DNA of 64,000 nucleotides from Chitinophaga rupis (GCF_900109685.1 NZ_FOBB01000002.1:1358085-1422084); one strand, 5' to 3'. Shown: positions 49,847 through 58,327, counted from the stretch's first letter. The notes: generated by a model from the letters alone, not told the origin. Numbers and translations: made by a program.

Positions 49847-50827
49847 ATGAGCTTTTTAACGGTATTAAATCTCCGTAAACAACAACAGGGTGCGCTGGTA
49901 GTAAACGATGTCAGCTTCACATTACAACCTTTTCATAAAATAGCTATTGCCGGGGAAACCGGCTCCGGTAAAAGCACCCTGCTGAAAATGATAGCAGGCC
50001 TGGTGCCGGTAGATGAAGGCACGGTGCTGTTTGAAGGCCAGCGGGTGAAGGGTCCGCATGAGGTATTGCTGCCCGGGCACCCGCGCATAGCCTACCTTTC
50101 CCAGCATTTTGAGCTGCGGAATAACTACAGTGTGGCGGAAGTGCTGGAACGGGTGAACCTGCTGGAGCCGGAAGCGGCCAAAGAGATCTATGATATTTGC
50201 CGTATTACACATTTGCTGCAGCGACGTACAGACCAGCTCTCCGGCGGGGAAAAGCAGCGGATTGCCCTGGCGCGCTTACTGGGCACAGCCCCGCAGCTGC
50301 TGCTGCTGGATGAGCCCTACTCCAACCTGGACATGATCCATAAGAACCTGCTGAAAACCGTGATCCGGGACATTGGGGAAGAGATGAACATTACCTGTAT
50401 GCTCATTTCCCATGATCCGCAGGATATACTTTCCTGGGCAGATGAGGTGATGCTCATGAAAGATGGCGTAATTGTGCAGCAGGGCGCCCCGCAACAGGTG
50501 TATTACCAGCCGCTAAATACCTATGCGGCAGGTTTGCTGGGTAAATATAACCTGCTGGAAAGCGCCACTGCAAAGACCTTGGTGGCCGGTCCGCCGCCCA
50601 AAGGAAAACTGCTTTTGGTACGCCCGGAGGATCTTGTGCTCCATACCGGGAATAATGATAAAACCATTAAGGGGAAAGTAAATACCGTTACGTTCTATGG
50701 CGGTTATTATGAACTGGAAGTGGCTTTACCTAAAGATAATATTACCCTTAAAACCATGCATACCTCCGCTAAACCCGGCGATACGGTGTATATATCCCTG
50801 AAAAATGCAGATATATGGTATATTTGA
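49847..50827 (+). CDS. Orphan ABC-transporter ATPase with TOBE-like domain
   Basis: A 326-aa ATPase: Walker A GETGSGKST (about 37-45), signature LSGGEKQRIALARL, Walker B LLLLDEPYSNLD, H-loop CMLISHDPQDILSWADEV. The C-terminal TOBE-like beta domain is at about 250-326 (LLVRPEDLVLHTG). The architecture is that of PotA/FbpC-type importers of polyamines, iron or anions, yet no permease or binding-protein gene is nearby. It starts two bases after the fucosidase stop, so it is cotranscribed; the partnership is not obvious. Confidence 0.88.
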   Translation: MSFLTVLNLRKQQQGALVVNDVSFTLQPFHKIAIAGETGSGKSTLLKMIAGLVPVDEGTVLFEGQRVKGPHEVLLPGHPRIAYLSQHFELRNNYSVAEVLERVNLLEPEAAKEIYDICRITHLLQRRTDQLSGGEKQRIALARLLGTAPQLLLLDEPYSNLDMIHKNLLKTVIRDIGEEMNITCMLISHDPQDILSWADEVMLMKDGVIVQQGAPQQVYYQPLNTYAAGLLGKYNLLESATAKTLVAGPPPKGKLLLVRPEDLVLHTGNNDKTIKGKVNTVTFYGGYYELEVALPKDNITLKTMHTSAKPGDTVYISLKNADIWYI

Positions 50828-50957
50828 CCTATGTTATGAGGTAGTTAATATAATTTTCAGTATCTTCATCGCCTGGTTATAAAATTCTTCATTTACATCT
50901 AATCTTTAGCTGTTAAAAACACCCCATAATTCAAATCATTTATAAACTTCCACTTTT

Positions 50958-51194
50958 ATGAATCTGCGTGTTTCCAATTTAATGTCACATACCACTGCTG
51001 CTGTGCTGCAAAAGATCTTCTCCGCCTATGGCAGGGTTATTTCCTGTAAGGTGGTCTTCAACAATGTTACAGGCCACTCCTGCGGGTACGGGTTTGTAGA
51101 AATGTTGCAGGAAGCGGAAGCCAGCAGGGCTATGCAGGAGCTGGAAGGTATGAACATTAATGGCCGTTATATAGCAGTTTCTGTAGCAAGGTAA
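50958..51194 (+). CDS. Single-RRM RNA-binding protein
   Basis: A 78-aa RNA-recognition-motif protein: RNP2 at the first strand (LRVSNL) and RNP1 GYGFVEML, with a MQELEGMNINGRYIAVSVAR end. Full RRM length, no extra domain. Such small RRM proteins are common in Bacteroidota and cyanobacteria and bind single-stranded RNA; several act as global post-transcriptional regulators. The 130-base upstream region is AT-rich and leaves room for a leader. Confident on fold, target RNAs unknown. Confidence 0.93.
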   Translation: MNLRVSNLMSHTTAAVLQKIFSAYGRVISCKVVFNNVTGHSCGYGFVEMLQEAEASRAMQELEGMNINGRYIAVSVAR

Positions 51195-51259
51195 TAACCG
51201 CAAGATCCGGGTTTCCGTAAATAACAGGCTGGGGTACTTTTACAGGAAAGTATTACCAT

Positions 51260-51973
51260 ATGCAACCGATCATTGAACGCCTGCAGACAAAAGACTGGAC
51301 CCGGACTGCCACCCATTTGCATGAGCAGGGTTACGCCCTGGTACCGGGTGTGCTGAACAAAAAAGAATGTGACACTTTAATTGAAGCTTACGAAGCGGAT
51401 AACACCTACCGCAAAACCATTACCATGGAGCGCTACCGCTTTGGTAAAGGAGAATATAAATATTTCCGCTATCCCCTGCCCGATCTGATCACCACCATCC
51501 GCCAAACCGTATATCCGTACCTGGTGCCCATTGCCAATAAATGGATGGAGGTACTGAACATTCCACAAACCTTTCCCGCTGCCCATACCGCCTTACAGGC
51601 GCTTTGTAAGGAGCACGGGCAAATGCAGCCCACCATTCTTATCCTTAAATATGGCGAAGGCGGTTTTAATACCCTGCACCAGGACCTGTATGGAGATGTA
51701 TATTTTCCTATGCAGGCCGTATTATTTCTGAATGAAGCCGGTGAAGATTATACGGGCGGCGAGTTTGTGCTTACGGAGCAAATACCCAGGGCGCAGTCCA
51801 AAGCTAATGTGCTGCAGCCCCGGCGGGGCGATATGCTGCTGTTCACCACCAACTTCAGACCGGTAAAAGGCAGTAAGGGATATTACCGGGTAAATATGAA
51901 ACATGGCGTAAGCCCCCTGCATAACGGACAGCGCTATACGCTGGGAATTATATTTCATGATGCGCAAACCTGA
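51260..51973 (+). CDS. 2-oxoglutarate/Fe(II) oxygenase (COG3826-like)
   Basis: A 237-aa protein with the double-stranded beta-helix signature: first metal pair in TLHQDLYGDVYFPMQAV (His, Asp), ggeF segment TGGEFVLTEQ, second His in NMKHGVSPLHNGQRYTLGII with the 2-oxoglutarate-binding Arg. The N-terminal GYALVPGVLNKKECDTLI is family-typical. It may act in nucleobase or protein hydroxylation. A small Ada-like zinc protein gene follows six bases later, and the same pair is worth noting as a possible DNA-alkylation repair unit, though this is inference. Confidence 0.85.
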   Translation: MQPIIERLQTKDWTRTATHLHEQGYALVPGVLNKKECDTLIEAYEADNTYRKTITMERYRFGKGEYKYFRYPLPDLITTIRQTVYPYLVPIANKWMEVLNIPQTFPAAHTALQALCKEHGQMQPTILILKYGEGGFNTLHQDLYGDVYFPMQAVLFLNEAGEDYTGGEFVLTEQIPRAQSKANVLQPRRGDMLLFTTNFRPVKGSKGYYRVNMKHGVSPLHNGQRYTLGIIFHDAQT

Positions 51974-51979
51974 TGGGAT

Positions 51980-52240
51980 ATGATGGCGCATGTGCAGCTA
52001 AGTGATAAAAAGGTCCGGTCGCTGATACGCAGCGGGAATATCAGGTTTGGCGGAAATAAAAAGCTGCGTATTTACGGACTGCTTTCCTGTGTTTCCGGCA
52101 AACAAATGAAAGCGGCCAACCGGACCTTTTTTGCTACAGAACAGGAGGCAATAGCTGCCGGTTACCGCCCCTGCGGGCATTGTATGCCGGCATTATACCG
52201 TGCCTGGAAAGCCGGAGCTATTCCAGCACATGGCAGGTAA
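51980..52240 (+). CDS. Stand-alone Ada-like zinc-binding protein
   Basis: An 86-aa protein resembling the N-terminal methylphosphotriester-accepting domain of Ada: FGGNKKLRIYGLLSCVSGKQ, MKAANRTFFATEQEAIAAGY, RPCGHCMPALYRAWK. Four Cys-type ligands are expected; I see three in the usual places (SC, PCGHC) and no helix-turn-helix or methyltransferase domain, so only the metal domain is present. It starts 6 bases past the 2OG oxygenase gene and overlaps the convergent gene by 23 bases. Either ATG 51980 or 51983 could be used. Confidence 0.82.
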   Translation: MMAHVQLSDKKVRSLIRSGNIRFGGNKKLRIYGLLSCVSGKQMKAANRTFFATEQEAIAAGYRPCGHCMPALYRAWKAGAIPAHGR

Positions 52241-52448
52241 AGCCATATGCAGTTACCAGTGTTTGTATCTTTTCTGCGGCAAATGATTGTCCTTCCACGC
52301 GCAGTATGCGGTCACAATCTTCCAGGTCAAAATTTACTTTGTTGCCAGGGAAATGCTGGTGCAGTACGCTTACCAGCTTTTCTGCATGCGCTGCCTGCTG
52401 TACATTGGTCTTAAACACTTCTACCATATTGAATACAGGAGTATACAT
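52218..52448 (-). CDS. HMA-like ferredoxin-fold protein
   Basis: A 76-aa protein with a beta-alpha-beta pattern (MVEVFKTNVQQAAHAEKLVS, then VNFDLEDCDRILRVEG and AEKIQTLVTAYGFTCHVLE) like small heavy-metal-associated folds but without the CxxC motif. It could be a protein-interaction or regulatory fold rather than a metal carrier. Met8 is an alternative start. Tail-to-tail overlap of 23 bases with the Ada-like gene. Common as unnamed proteins in this phylum. Confidence 0.65.
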   Translation of the reverse strand: MYTPVFNMVEVFKTNVQQAAHAEKLVSVLHQHFPGNKVNFDLEDCDRILRVEGQSFAAEKIQTLVTAYGFTCHVLE

Positions 52449-52470
52449 TGGGTAAACTTTTTTGTGGTTA

Positions 52471-52857
52471 CTATGCCATCACTTTCAGCAGGGCTGCTTT
52501 TTGTTTTTTGTGATGGTAAATGTAGGAAAGGGCAATGAGGCCAAAGCCTACCAGGAATACCAGCACAGCCGGTCCGGCGCCATCCACACAAATGCCGGAG
52601 TACATTGCGCCTGCCAGGTCAAAGGTTAAACCGGCATAAGCCCATTCCTTTAACCGCGGAAAACCCGGTACAAGAATGGTAATAACGCCTAATATCTTTG
52701 CTACACCTAAAAAGGGTAATAAATAAACGGGGTACCCTAAATGCTGGAACAGGGCAACGGCTTCAGGTTGTTTCAGCACGTTGGAAATAGAGCCTACTCC
52801 CATTAGTAAGGCGAGCAAGCCAGTGGAGATCCAGAAGATGATGTTGATCTTTTTCAT
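52471..52857 (-). CDS. DoxX-like small integral membrane protein
   Basis: A 128-aa protein with four membrane helices (about 5-22, 45-63, 70-90, 97-116). DoxX-family features are MGVGSISNVLKQPEAVALFQ, LGYPVYLLPFLGVAKILGVI, and FPRLKEWAYAGLTFDLAGAM. Family members are linked to redox or quinone handling but mostly uncharacterised. Lies 22 bases upstream of the HMA-like gene on the same strand, so the two may be cotranscribed. Confident family call, role unknown. Confidence 0.88.
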   Translation of the reverse strand: MKKINIIFWISTGLLALLMGVGSISNVLKQPEAVALFQHLGYPVYLLPFLGVAKILGVITILVPGFPRLKEWAYAGLTFDLAGAMYSGICVDGAGPAVLVFLVGFGLIALSYIYHHKKQKAALLKVMA

Positions 52858-53004
52858 TTTGCTGTAGGTTTAATGTTTACAGGTACAAATATAGATGCAA
52901 GCAGTTATTGATATAGGTTGTGAACACGACATAAAAAGGGGGGGATCCGACATTTTACGCCTCCAGTAATAACAAGATAGCTATGCAATGGTTGGCAGCA
53001 TCCA

Positions 53005-53043
53005 CAAAAAAACCGGTACCGGCCCATTACAGGCAGGCACCGG
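53005..53043 (-). terminator. Terminator after spondin-domain gene
   Basis: CCGGTACC (53013-53020) pairs with GGCACCGG (53036-53043) including one G-T pair; on the minus strand the hairpin is followed by a run of seven T residues. It lies about 33 bases past the stop of the gene at 53076. Confidence 0.8.
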
Positions 53044-53075
53044 CTGGTTGGTTAACTGTGTCTATATTATACTAC

Positions 53076-54380
53076 CTACTGAAGTGTTACGTGAATAATA
53101 TCCTGTATGGCAGGCAGCGTGGTAAACGCATTGGGATTAGGTACGGCTGCAATGGGCTTGCTTTCCTGCAGCGGTGTTCCGGCCAGGTTAAACTGGGTAA
53201 TACCGGCGCCGGGGAATTGATCCACAGCAGTACCATCATCATATAATTGTATGCTGGTGGAGATATCGCCTTTCTGCATAGCATCTACCCCATTACCTGC
53301 AGATGCAAAGAACCAGTCGTTAGAGAAACCATACATAGTGGCTATTGCTATACGATCGCCACTGCCCACGGTGAGCTCCTGTGAAACTTTGCCGCCTGCC
53401 TGTCCGTTAATTACGGGCAACAGTACTTTGGTGCTGGGTGCGGGCAATACATATACTGCCTTTACTCCTTTCATGCCTTTTAGCGCAGCAGCCAGCGTGT
53501 CGGCATTACCTTGCTGGGCTAACGGCCGTAACCCTTGCCCACGGTCATTTTCGCCGGTTTTGTAAATGGGATTGTCGATGCCGTTGTACACCACTACCAG
53601 TATGGGTGAAAGCGGCGTAAAAATGCCGGTAATGCCTTTTATATAATTATACAATGCTGCATTATCGCCCATTTCCGCAATATTGGTTAAGCCATTAGCC
53701 GTAGGCTGGCCGCTGGTATACAGGGGGGCTCCATTCAGCAGGTTACCGCCCACAATGTAGGATACTGCCCAAACACCCGGGCTCAGGGGCGTTTCATTAG
53801 CGGTGCCGCCGGAGGTATTTTGCAGCGTTAAGGTGAACATGGAATTACCATTATATTTCAAGGTGGCCTTTACCAGCTTGGAAGCATCCAGGTAGGTATT
53901 GCCCTGTGCATCCACGCCCTTTACTTCTGTAATATTCTTTGTATCGGCTGTGCCGGGATGATTTACCGTGGCGCCGGGTTTTTGATTAATGCGGGTACCG
54001 TTATCCCAAAGCTTTATCTGGGAAGATACGTCGCCTTCAATGGGCATACCCTTCATGTCATATACTGCAATGCCCGGGTTAGCAGGTGCAAAAAACAGAT
54101 CGTTAGACCAGCCGTACATGGTGGCAAAGGTGAGCGCCTCCCCTTTTGCGGCTGAGAACTGGATGGATACAGACTGGCCGGGGAGTATTACCGGCGGTGT
54201 ACCGGTGCCCTTGAAGGTGCCGGATTCCACCAGCGGCTGTGATTTCAAAACATTTTCCACCGTGATGGTTGTTTTTTTATCAGCAGGCGGATTATGATCA
54301 TCGTCTTTATTGCAGGCTATAAAAGCAAAGGGCAGCAGCGCAATGGCCGGCCAGTAGTGTAGTTTTTTAAAGGTGTTCAT
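53076..54380 (-). CDS. Spondin-domain lipoprotein (two spondin repeats)
   Basis: A 434-aa protein from ATG 54380 (the upstream extension has no signal peptide). The lipoprotein signal ends PFAFIACNKD, Cys at about 23. It contains two related spondin_N-like repeats of about 190 residues: first with GEALTFATMYGWSNDLFFAP, second with GDRIAIATMYGFSNDWFFAS, each followed by an acidic I-x-L-W/Y-D-D/N-G-T segment. Such proteins are cell-surface or secreted Bacteroidota proteins, probably Ca2+- or glycan-binding; no partner is adjacent. Confidence 0.88.
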   Translation of the reverse strand: MNTFKKLHYWPAIALLPFAFIACNKDDDHNPPADKKTTITVENVLKSQPLVESGTFKGTGTPPVILPGQSVSIQFSAAKGEALTFATMYGWSNDLFFAPANPGIAVYDMKGMPIEGDVSSQIKLWDNGTRINQKPGATVNHPGTADTKNITEVKGVDAQGNTYLDASKLVKATLKYNGNSMFTLTLQNTSGGTANETPLSPGVWAVSYIVGGNLLNGAPLYTSGQPTANGLTNIAEMGDNAALYNYIKGITGIFTPLSPILVVVYNGIDNPIYKTGENDRGQGLRPLAQQGNADTLAAALKGMKGVKAVYVLPAPSTKVLLPVINGQAGGKVSQELTVGSGDRIAIATMYGFSNDWFFASAGNGVDAMQKGDISTSIQLYDDGTAVDQFPGAGITQFNLAGTPLQESKPIAAVPNPNAFTTLPAIQDIIHVTLQ

Positions 54381-54497
54381 ATGCAGGTAGTTTTTTAGGT
54401 GATTGTTATGATGATTAAAGTGTAAGGCATACTTTTCCTGCCCTGCTTTGCGGGTATGCAAAACAGGCAGCTGTTATTGCCGTAAATGTTTCAGGAT

Positions 54498-55079
54498 CTA
54501 GGGCAGCGCATGCAGCAGGTCTGCAACAGAAGCCCGTTTCCGGTAATCTTTATCAAACTGCACAAAAGTGATCTTACCGGTATTGTCTATGATATACGTG
54601 GCGGGTACGGGCAGCACATGGTCCTTATTACCGTTGATCTCTTCCAGGTCCACATGCCAGTTCTTGTATTGGGTAACGGTATTTTGGTCCAGCACATAAT
54701 TTACATCATATGCTTTCATGATCTGGTAACCTTTATCCTGGATAATGGAAAAAGATGCGTGTGTTTTCTCAATGGTTTTATCAATGTTATCCGCTGTTTC
54801 GGGGGTTACGCCGACTACATAGGCGCCTTTGGCAGTAAGCAGGTGCAGGGAATCCTGCAGCTCCTGGATATGCTTGTTGCAATAGGGGCACCATTGCCCG
54901 CGGTAAAAGAATAATACAACTGCTTTGTTTTTTTGTAGCAGCTGATCCAGCGCCACTGTTTTGCCGCTATTGTCGGTGCCGGAAAATTCCGGTGCTTTAG
55001 TTCCGCTTTTAAGCCCGCTTTGCGCGAAAACCTGTACGCAGCAAAGCAGGATAAAACACAGCATGGTTAAGTTTTTCAT
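54498..55079 (-). CDS. Exported peroxiredoxin-like (AhpC/TSA) protein
   Basis: A 193-aa protein with signal peptide (LLCCVQVFAQSG) and a thioredoxin-fold AhpC/TSA domain: GTKAPEFSGTDNSGKTVALD, FFYRGQWCPYCNKHIQELQD (CPYC, both Cys available as peroxidatic and resolving), then VPATYIIDNTGKITFVQFD. It would reduce peroxides or disulfides in the periplasm. It is downstream of the Met-rich protein gene on the same strand with a 25-base gap, and divergent from the cytochrome b / Msr gene set, which suggests a common oxidative-stress role (inference). Confidence 0.87.
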   Translation of the reverse strand: MKNLTMLCFILLCCVQVFAQSGLKSGTKAPEFSGTDNSGKTVALDQLLQKNKAVVLFFYRGQWCPYCNKHIQELQDSLHLLTAKGAYVVGVTPETADNIDKTIEKTHASFSIIQDKGYQIMKAYDVNYVLDQNTVTQYKNWHVDLEEINGNKDHVLPVPATYIIDNTGKITFVQFDKDYRKRASVADLLHALP

Positions 55080-55104
55080 GGTCTGTTAGTTTTGGGTTGA
55101 CGGC

Positions 55105-55380
55105 TTACATTTTACCCGCGGGCTTTTTAGTCATTTTTCCACCGGACATTTTATCCATCTTTTTATCATCAGACATTTTGCTCATCTTTTTGTCATCAGA
55201 CATTTTATCCATTTTCTTAGGGCTCATTTTGCTGTCCTGCATTTTACCCATTTTGCTATGAGACATTTTAGCGGTGTCTTTTTGCAGTTGCTGTGCATGT
55301 GCCTGTATAGTAAAACAAGCGGCTATTACAGCGGCCAGCAGGCCTTTACTAATGTTTGCATTCAGGATTGGATGTTTCAT
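55105..55380 (-). CDS. Exported Lys/Met-rich repeat protein, candidate sacrificial antioxidant
   Basis: A 91-aa protein from ATG 55380 with a signal peptide (about 1-29, ITCFTIQAHA-like). The mature 62 residues contain 12 Met, nearly all in K-M pairs (repeats such as KMSDDKKMDKM), and no Cys, Trp, Tyr or Phe. Composition and exported location resemble the MrpX methionine-rich peptide of Azospira, which scavenges hypochlorite and is regenerated by a YedY-type reductase. The partner genes here (sulfite-oxidase-fold enzyme, cytochrome b, MsrA, MsrB) lie directly across the divergent promoter. A metal-binding role is an alternative. Confidence 0.8.
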   Translation of the reverse strand: MKHPILNANISKGLLAAVIAACFTIQAHAQQLQKDTAKMSHSKMGKMQDSKMSPKKMDKMSDDKKMSKMSDDKKMDKMSGGKMTKKPAGKM

Positions 55381-55646
55381 GGTGTTTGTTTTTTTAGTGA
55401 ACATTTACTGTATAGACGCTGACACTTACCAAACCTTACAACTTTTTAAAAATATTTTTTTCAGCCCCGGTAATCCTGCGCCGGAATTACCTGTTAATAT
55501 TTCAGGAAAATTTTGTCAGGATAGTAATAGTTGTCCGTCTAATAGTATAAAGCTGACCTGGTAAGGATGAAACTGTTAGAACTATGTTAAGGCCGGCTGG
55601 AACAAAACATGAACTATCTGCGTTAAAATAACGTAACTACCTGCAT

Positions 55647-56345
55647 ATGAAAGTCATGAAAGAAAAACACGCTTTGCTGATGCGCTGGACCCACTGGATC
55701 AACTTCCCGGTGCTGGCGCTGATGATCTGGAGCGGACTATTAATTTACTGGGCTAACGATGTATATACCATTACATTGGGCGGCCGCACGCTGATCCGGT
55801 TTTTCCCGGAGTGGTTTTACCAGCTGCTGCATGTGCCGCACCGGCTGGCGGAGGGCATGGCTTTTCATTTTTTGTTCATGTGGTTCTTTATGCTGAATGG
55901 TTTCCTGTATGTGCTGTACACCATTTTCTCCGGCGCCTGGCGGGAGCTGCTGCCCAACCGGCACTCCTTTAAAGAGGCCTGGCTGGTGCTGCTGCACGAT
56001 CTGCACATCCGCAAAACCATTCCGCCACAAAACAAGTACAATGCGGCCCAGCGCATTGCCTATACGGCCATTATTATTATGGGCATAGGCTCTGTAGCTA
56101 CCGGGCTGGCTATTTATAAACCGGTGCAGCTGTACTGGCTGTGCTGGTTATGCGGTGGGTACCATTTTGCGCGCATTCTGCACTTTGCATTAACCATTGG
56201 GTACGTGTTATTTTTTGTGATACATGTGGTGCAGGTGATGTTGGCGGGGTGGAACAATTTCCGTTCAGTAGTGTCGGGTTTTGAAGTGGAGGAAAGATCA
56301 TTCGATCATCTTAAAACGGAAGACCGTGCAACAGGCAAACCATAA
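55647..56345 (+). CDS. Inner-membrane cytochrome b (b561/YedZ-functional analogue)
   Basis: A 232-aa membrane protein with four helices of the prokaryotic cytochrome b561 / Ni-hydrogenase cyt b type: MRWTHWINFPVLALMIWSGL, HRLAEGMAFHFLFMWFFMLN, and LHFALTIGYVLFFVIHVVQV with candidate haem His pairs. It passes electrons from the membrane quinone pool to an exported partner, and its gene overlaps the molybdo-enzyme gene that follows by 20 bases. In E. coli the equivalent slot is MsrQ/YedZ, but this is a different cytochrome family. Start could be ATG 55647 or 55656. Confidence 0.88.
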   Translation: MKVMKEKHALLMRWTHWINFPVLALMIWSGLLIYWANDVYTITLGGRTLIRFFPEWFYQLLHVPHRLAEGMAFHFLFMWFFMLNGFLYVLYTIFSGAWRELLPNRHSFKEAWLVLLHDLHIRKTIPPQNKYNAAQRIAYTAIIIMGIGSVATGLAIYKPVQLYWLCWLCGGYHFARILHFALTIGYVLFFVIHVVQVMLAGWNNFRSVVSGFEVEERSFDHLKTEDRATGKP

Positions 56346-57114
56346 AAAGAATAAGCCGGAGCTAACGGTTCAGCAAAAGATCAACCGGCGGAACTTTATT
56401 TCCTTTACCACCTTTTTTGTTGTAGGCGGGGCGCTTTTCGGCGGCTGGAAATGGCTGTACCATGCACCGGAAGAAACGCCCGGTATTACGGCCGGCGCCA
56501 GCAAACCCTTACGCCGTGCGCTGAACAAAACAGAACTGTTCTTTCGCCGCATTTTCAGCAATAACCATCCTGTTAAAACCTATCCTAAACGCATGGCCGC
56601 CAAACAGGTGCGGGTGAATGGGGATATTGGTATTGACGATAAAGGATTTAACCCGCAAACCTGGCAGCTGGCAGTAATAAAAAGCCAGAAGGAAACCCTG
56701 CAGCTTAGCCTGGATGAAATAAGGGCTCTGCCCAAATCAGACCTGGTATTCGACTTTAAATGTGTGGAAGGCTGGGACCAGATCCAGCATTGGGCGGGCG
56801 TAAAATTCTCAGATTTTATAGCGCATTATGGTTTGCAGGACCAGGCCCGTATGCAGTATGTAGGCATGGCCACCCCCAACGAAGAATATTACGTAGGGCT
56901 GGATATGGCCAGCGCGCTGCACCCGCAAACCCTGCTGGCGTATGAAATGAATGAGCAGCCCCTGCGGCCGGAACATGGCGCGCCGTTGCGGCTCATTATA
57001 CCCGTGAAGTACGGTATTAAGAACCTGAAACGCATTGGCACTATCAGCTTTAGTAATGAAAGACCGCCCGACTATTGGGCGGAACAGGGATATGATTATT
57101 ACTCAGGGTTATGA
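56326..57114 (+). CDS. Tat-exported sulfite-oxidase-fold molybdoenzyme (MsrP/YedY-like)
   Basis: A 262-aa protein. GTG 56326 is chosen, as the longer TTG-start version runs 65 bases into the cytochrome gene. The Tat signal has NRRNFISFTTF, cleaved near residue 45. The molybdenum-binding core shows FDFKCVEGWDQIQHWAGV with the Cys146 ligand, then APLRLIIPVKYGIKNLKRI. The sulfite-oxidase fold without a dimerisation domain matches YedY. Downstream are MsrB and MsrA, upstream its cytochrome b, so periplasmic methionine-sulfoxide reduction is the likely job (inference from context); sulfite or nitrate chemistry is the alternative. Confidence 0.85.
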   Translation: MQQANHKKNKPELTVQQKINRRNFISFTTFFVVGGALFGGWKWLYHAPEETPGITAGASKPLRRALNKTELFFRRIFSNNHPVKTYPKRMAAKQVRVNGDIGIDDKGFNPQTWQLAVIKSQKETLQLSLDEIRALPKSDLVFDFKCVEGWDQIQHWAGVKFSDFIAHYGLQDQARMQYVGMATPNEEYYVGLDMASALHPQTLLAYEMNEQPLRPEHGAPLRLIIPVKYGIKNLKRIGTISFSNERPPDYWAEQGYDYYSGL

Positions 57115-57148
57115 TGCCCTGCCAACTTTATTTTAAAAACAGTAACAT

Positions 57149-57637
57149 ATGAAATTTAAAATGTTCAAATTAGTATGCTCCTTCCTGGTGTTGCTGGTAA
57201 CCGCTGCCTGCGGACAGCAAACGCCGGATGTAAAAACTTTCCCGGAGGCCCATCCGGCCGAATACTGGAAAAAGATCCTGACCCCCGAAGCCTTTGAGAT
57301 CATGGTGAACAGGGGTACTGAAAGGCCGTTCAATAATCCTTACTGGAACAATCATCAGAAAGGTGTGTACGTGAGCGCTGCTACCGGCAAACCTTTATTC
57401 AGCTCCGATACCAAGTTTGAATCCGGCACCGGCTGGCCCAGCTTTTATAAACCTATTGACCCGGATGCCATTATGGTTATTAAAGATAATTCCTTTGGTA
57501 TGGAACGTGAGGAAGTAGTGGAACGCAGCACCGGACTGCATTTAGGACATGTGTTTGACGACGGCCCCCCGCCTACCGGCAAGCGTTACTGCATGAACTC
57601 TTACGCGTTGAAATTTGTGAAAGCAGAAAAAAAATAA
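57149..57637 (+). CDS. msrB: Lipoprotein methionine-(R)-sulfoxide reductase B
   Basis: A 162-aa protein with a lipobox (LVTAACGQQ, Cys21). MsrB landmarks: YWKKILTPEAFEIMVNRGTE, GTGWPSFYKPIDPDA, STGLHLGHVFDDGPPPTGK and the catalytic Cys148 in RYCMNSYALKF. The two CxxC zinc pairs of many MsrB proteins are absent, so this is the zinc-free type. It reduces the R epimer of methionine sulfoxide in proteins, here at the envelope. It lies 34 bases after the molybdo-enzyme gene and 6 bases before msrA. Confidence 0.95.
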   Translation: MKFKMFKLVCSFLVLLVTAACGQQTPDVKTFPEAHPAEYWKKILTPEAFEIMVNRGTERPFNNPYWNNHQKGVYVSAATGKPLFSSDTKFESGTGWPSFYKPIDPDAIMVIKDNSFGMEREEVVERSTGLHLGHVFDDGPPPTGKRYCMNSYALKFVKAEKK

Positions 57638-57643
57638 TGGTTT

Positions 57644-58306
57644 ATGAAGAAATTGATTGAATATATAACTGTGCTGCTGTTTTTATGCGGCTGTGCCTAT
57701 GGCCAGTCGGGGGCGGATGATAACTTTGCGCACCTGCCATCGCCCCGTAAAGGCGAAATGGTGGCAACGTTTGCCGGCGGCTGTTTCTGGAGCTTATCAG
57801 AAGGGTTGTCTGAATTAAAGGGCGTGAATAAGGTGGTATCCGGTTATTCCGGTGGCAGTACCAAATGGCCTACTTATGAGGAGGTCGGCTCGGATAAAAC
57901 CGGTCATGCTGAATCGGTACAGGTGTATTACGATCCCACGGTAATTGACTACGCAACGCTGGCAGAGGCATTCTTTTATGCACATGACCCCACCACGCTG
58001 AACCGGCAGGGCCCCGATGTAGGGATGGATTACCGTTCAGTAGCTTTTTACCGCAGCCCGGAGGAGCAAAAAATATTAATGGAAGTGGTGGCAAAAGTAA
58101 ATGCATCCCACCATTACGCCAATCCCATTGTAACGCAGGTGGTGCCTTTCAAGGTATTTTATCCTGCGGAGAACTATCACCAGGGTTATTACCGGCTGCA
58201 TCCTGAAAGCCCGTATATACAAGCGGTATCTGTACCCAAAGTGCAGAAGCTGCAGAAGGCCATGGGCGATAAAATGAAACCGGCTTTCCAGGTAAAGCAT
58301 AGCTAG
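57644..58306 (+). CDS. msrA: Lipoprotein methionine-(S)-sulfoxide reductase A
   Basis: A 220-aa protein with an export signal (LLFLCGCAYGQ, a possible lipobox). MsrA motif AGGCFWS (catalytic Cys47), then GYSGGSTKWPTYEEVGSDKT, GHAESVQVYYDPTVIDYATL and YHQGYY. It reduces methionine-S-sulfoxide. Together with MsrB it covers both epimers in the same exported compartment. The gene is six bases past msrB, completing the five-gene set, and is followed by a terminator. Confidence 0.95.
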   Translation: MKKLIEYITVLLFLCGCAYGQSGADDNFAHLPSPRKGEMVATFAGGCFWSLSEGLSELKGVNKVVSGYSGGSTKWPTYEEVGSDKTGHAESVQVYYDPTVIDYATLAEAFFYAHDPTTLNRQGPDVGMDYRSVAFYRSPEEQKILMEVVAKVNASHHYANPIVTQVVPFKVFYPAENYHQGYYRLHPESPYIQAVSVPKVQKLQKAMGDKMKPAFQVKHS

Positions 58307-58327
58307 TTTTAGGTGTTATGATACAAG

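Noticed and set aside
55490..55560. ECF-sigma-type promoter upstream of the cytochrome b gene
   Set aside because: A TGTCA...CGTCT spacing can be found, but the match is weak and no ECF factor is in the window.
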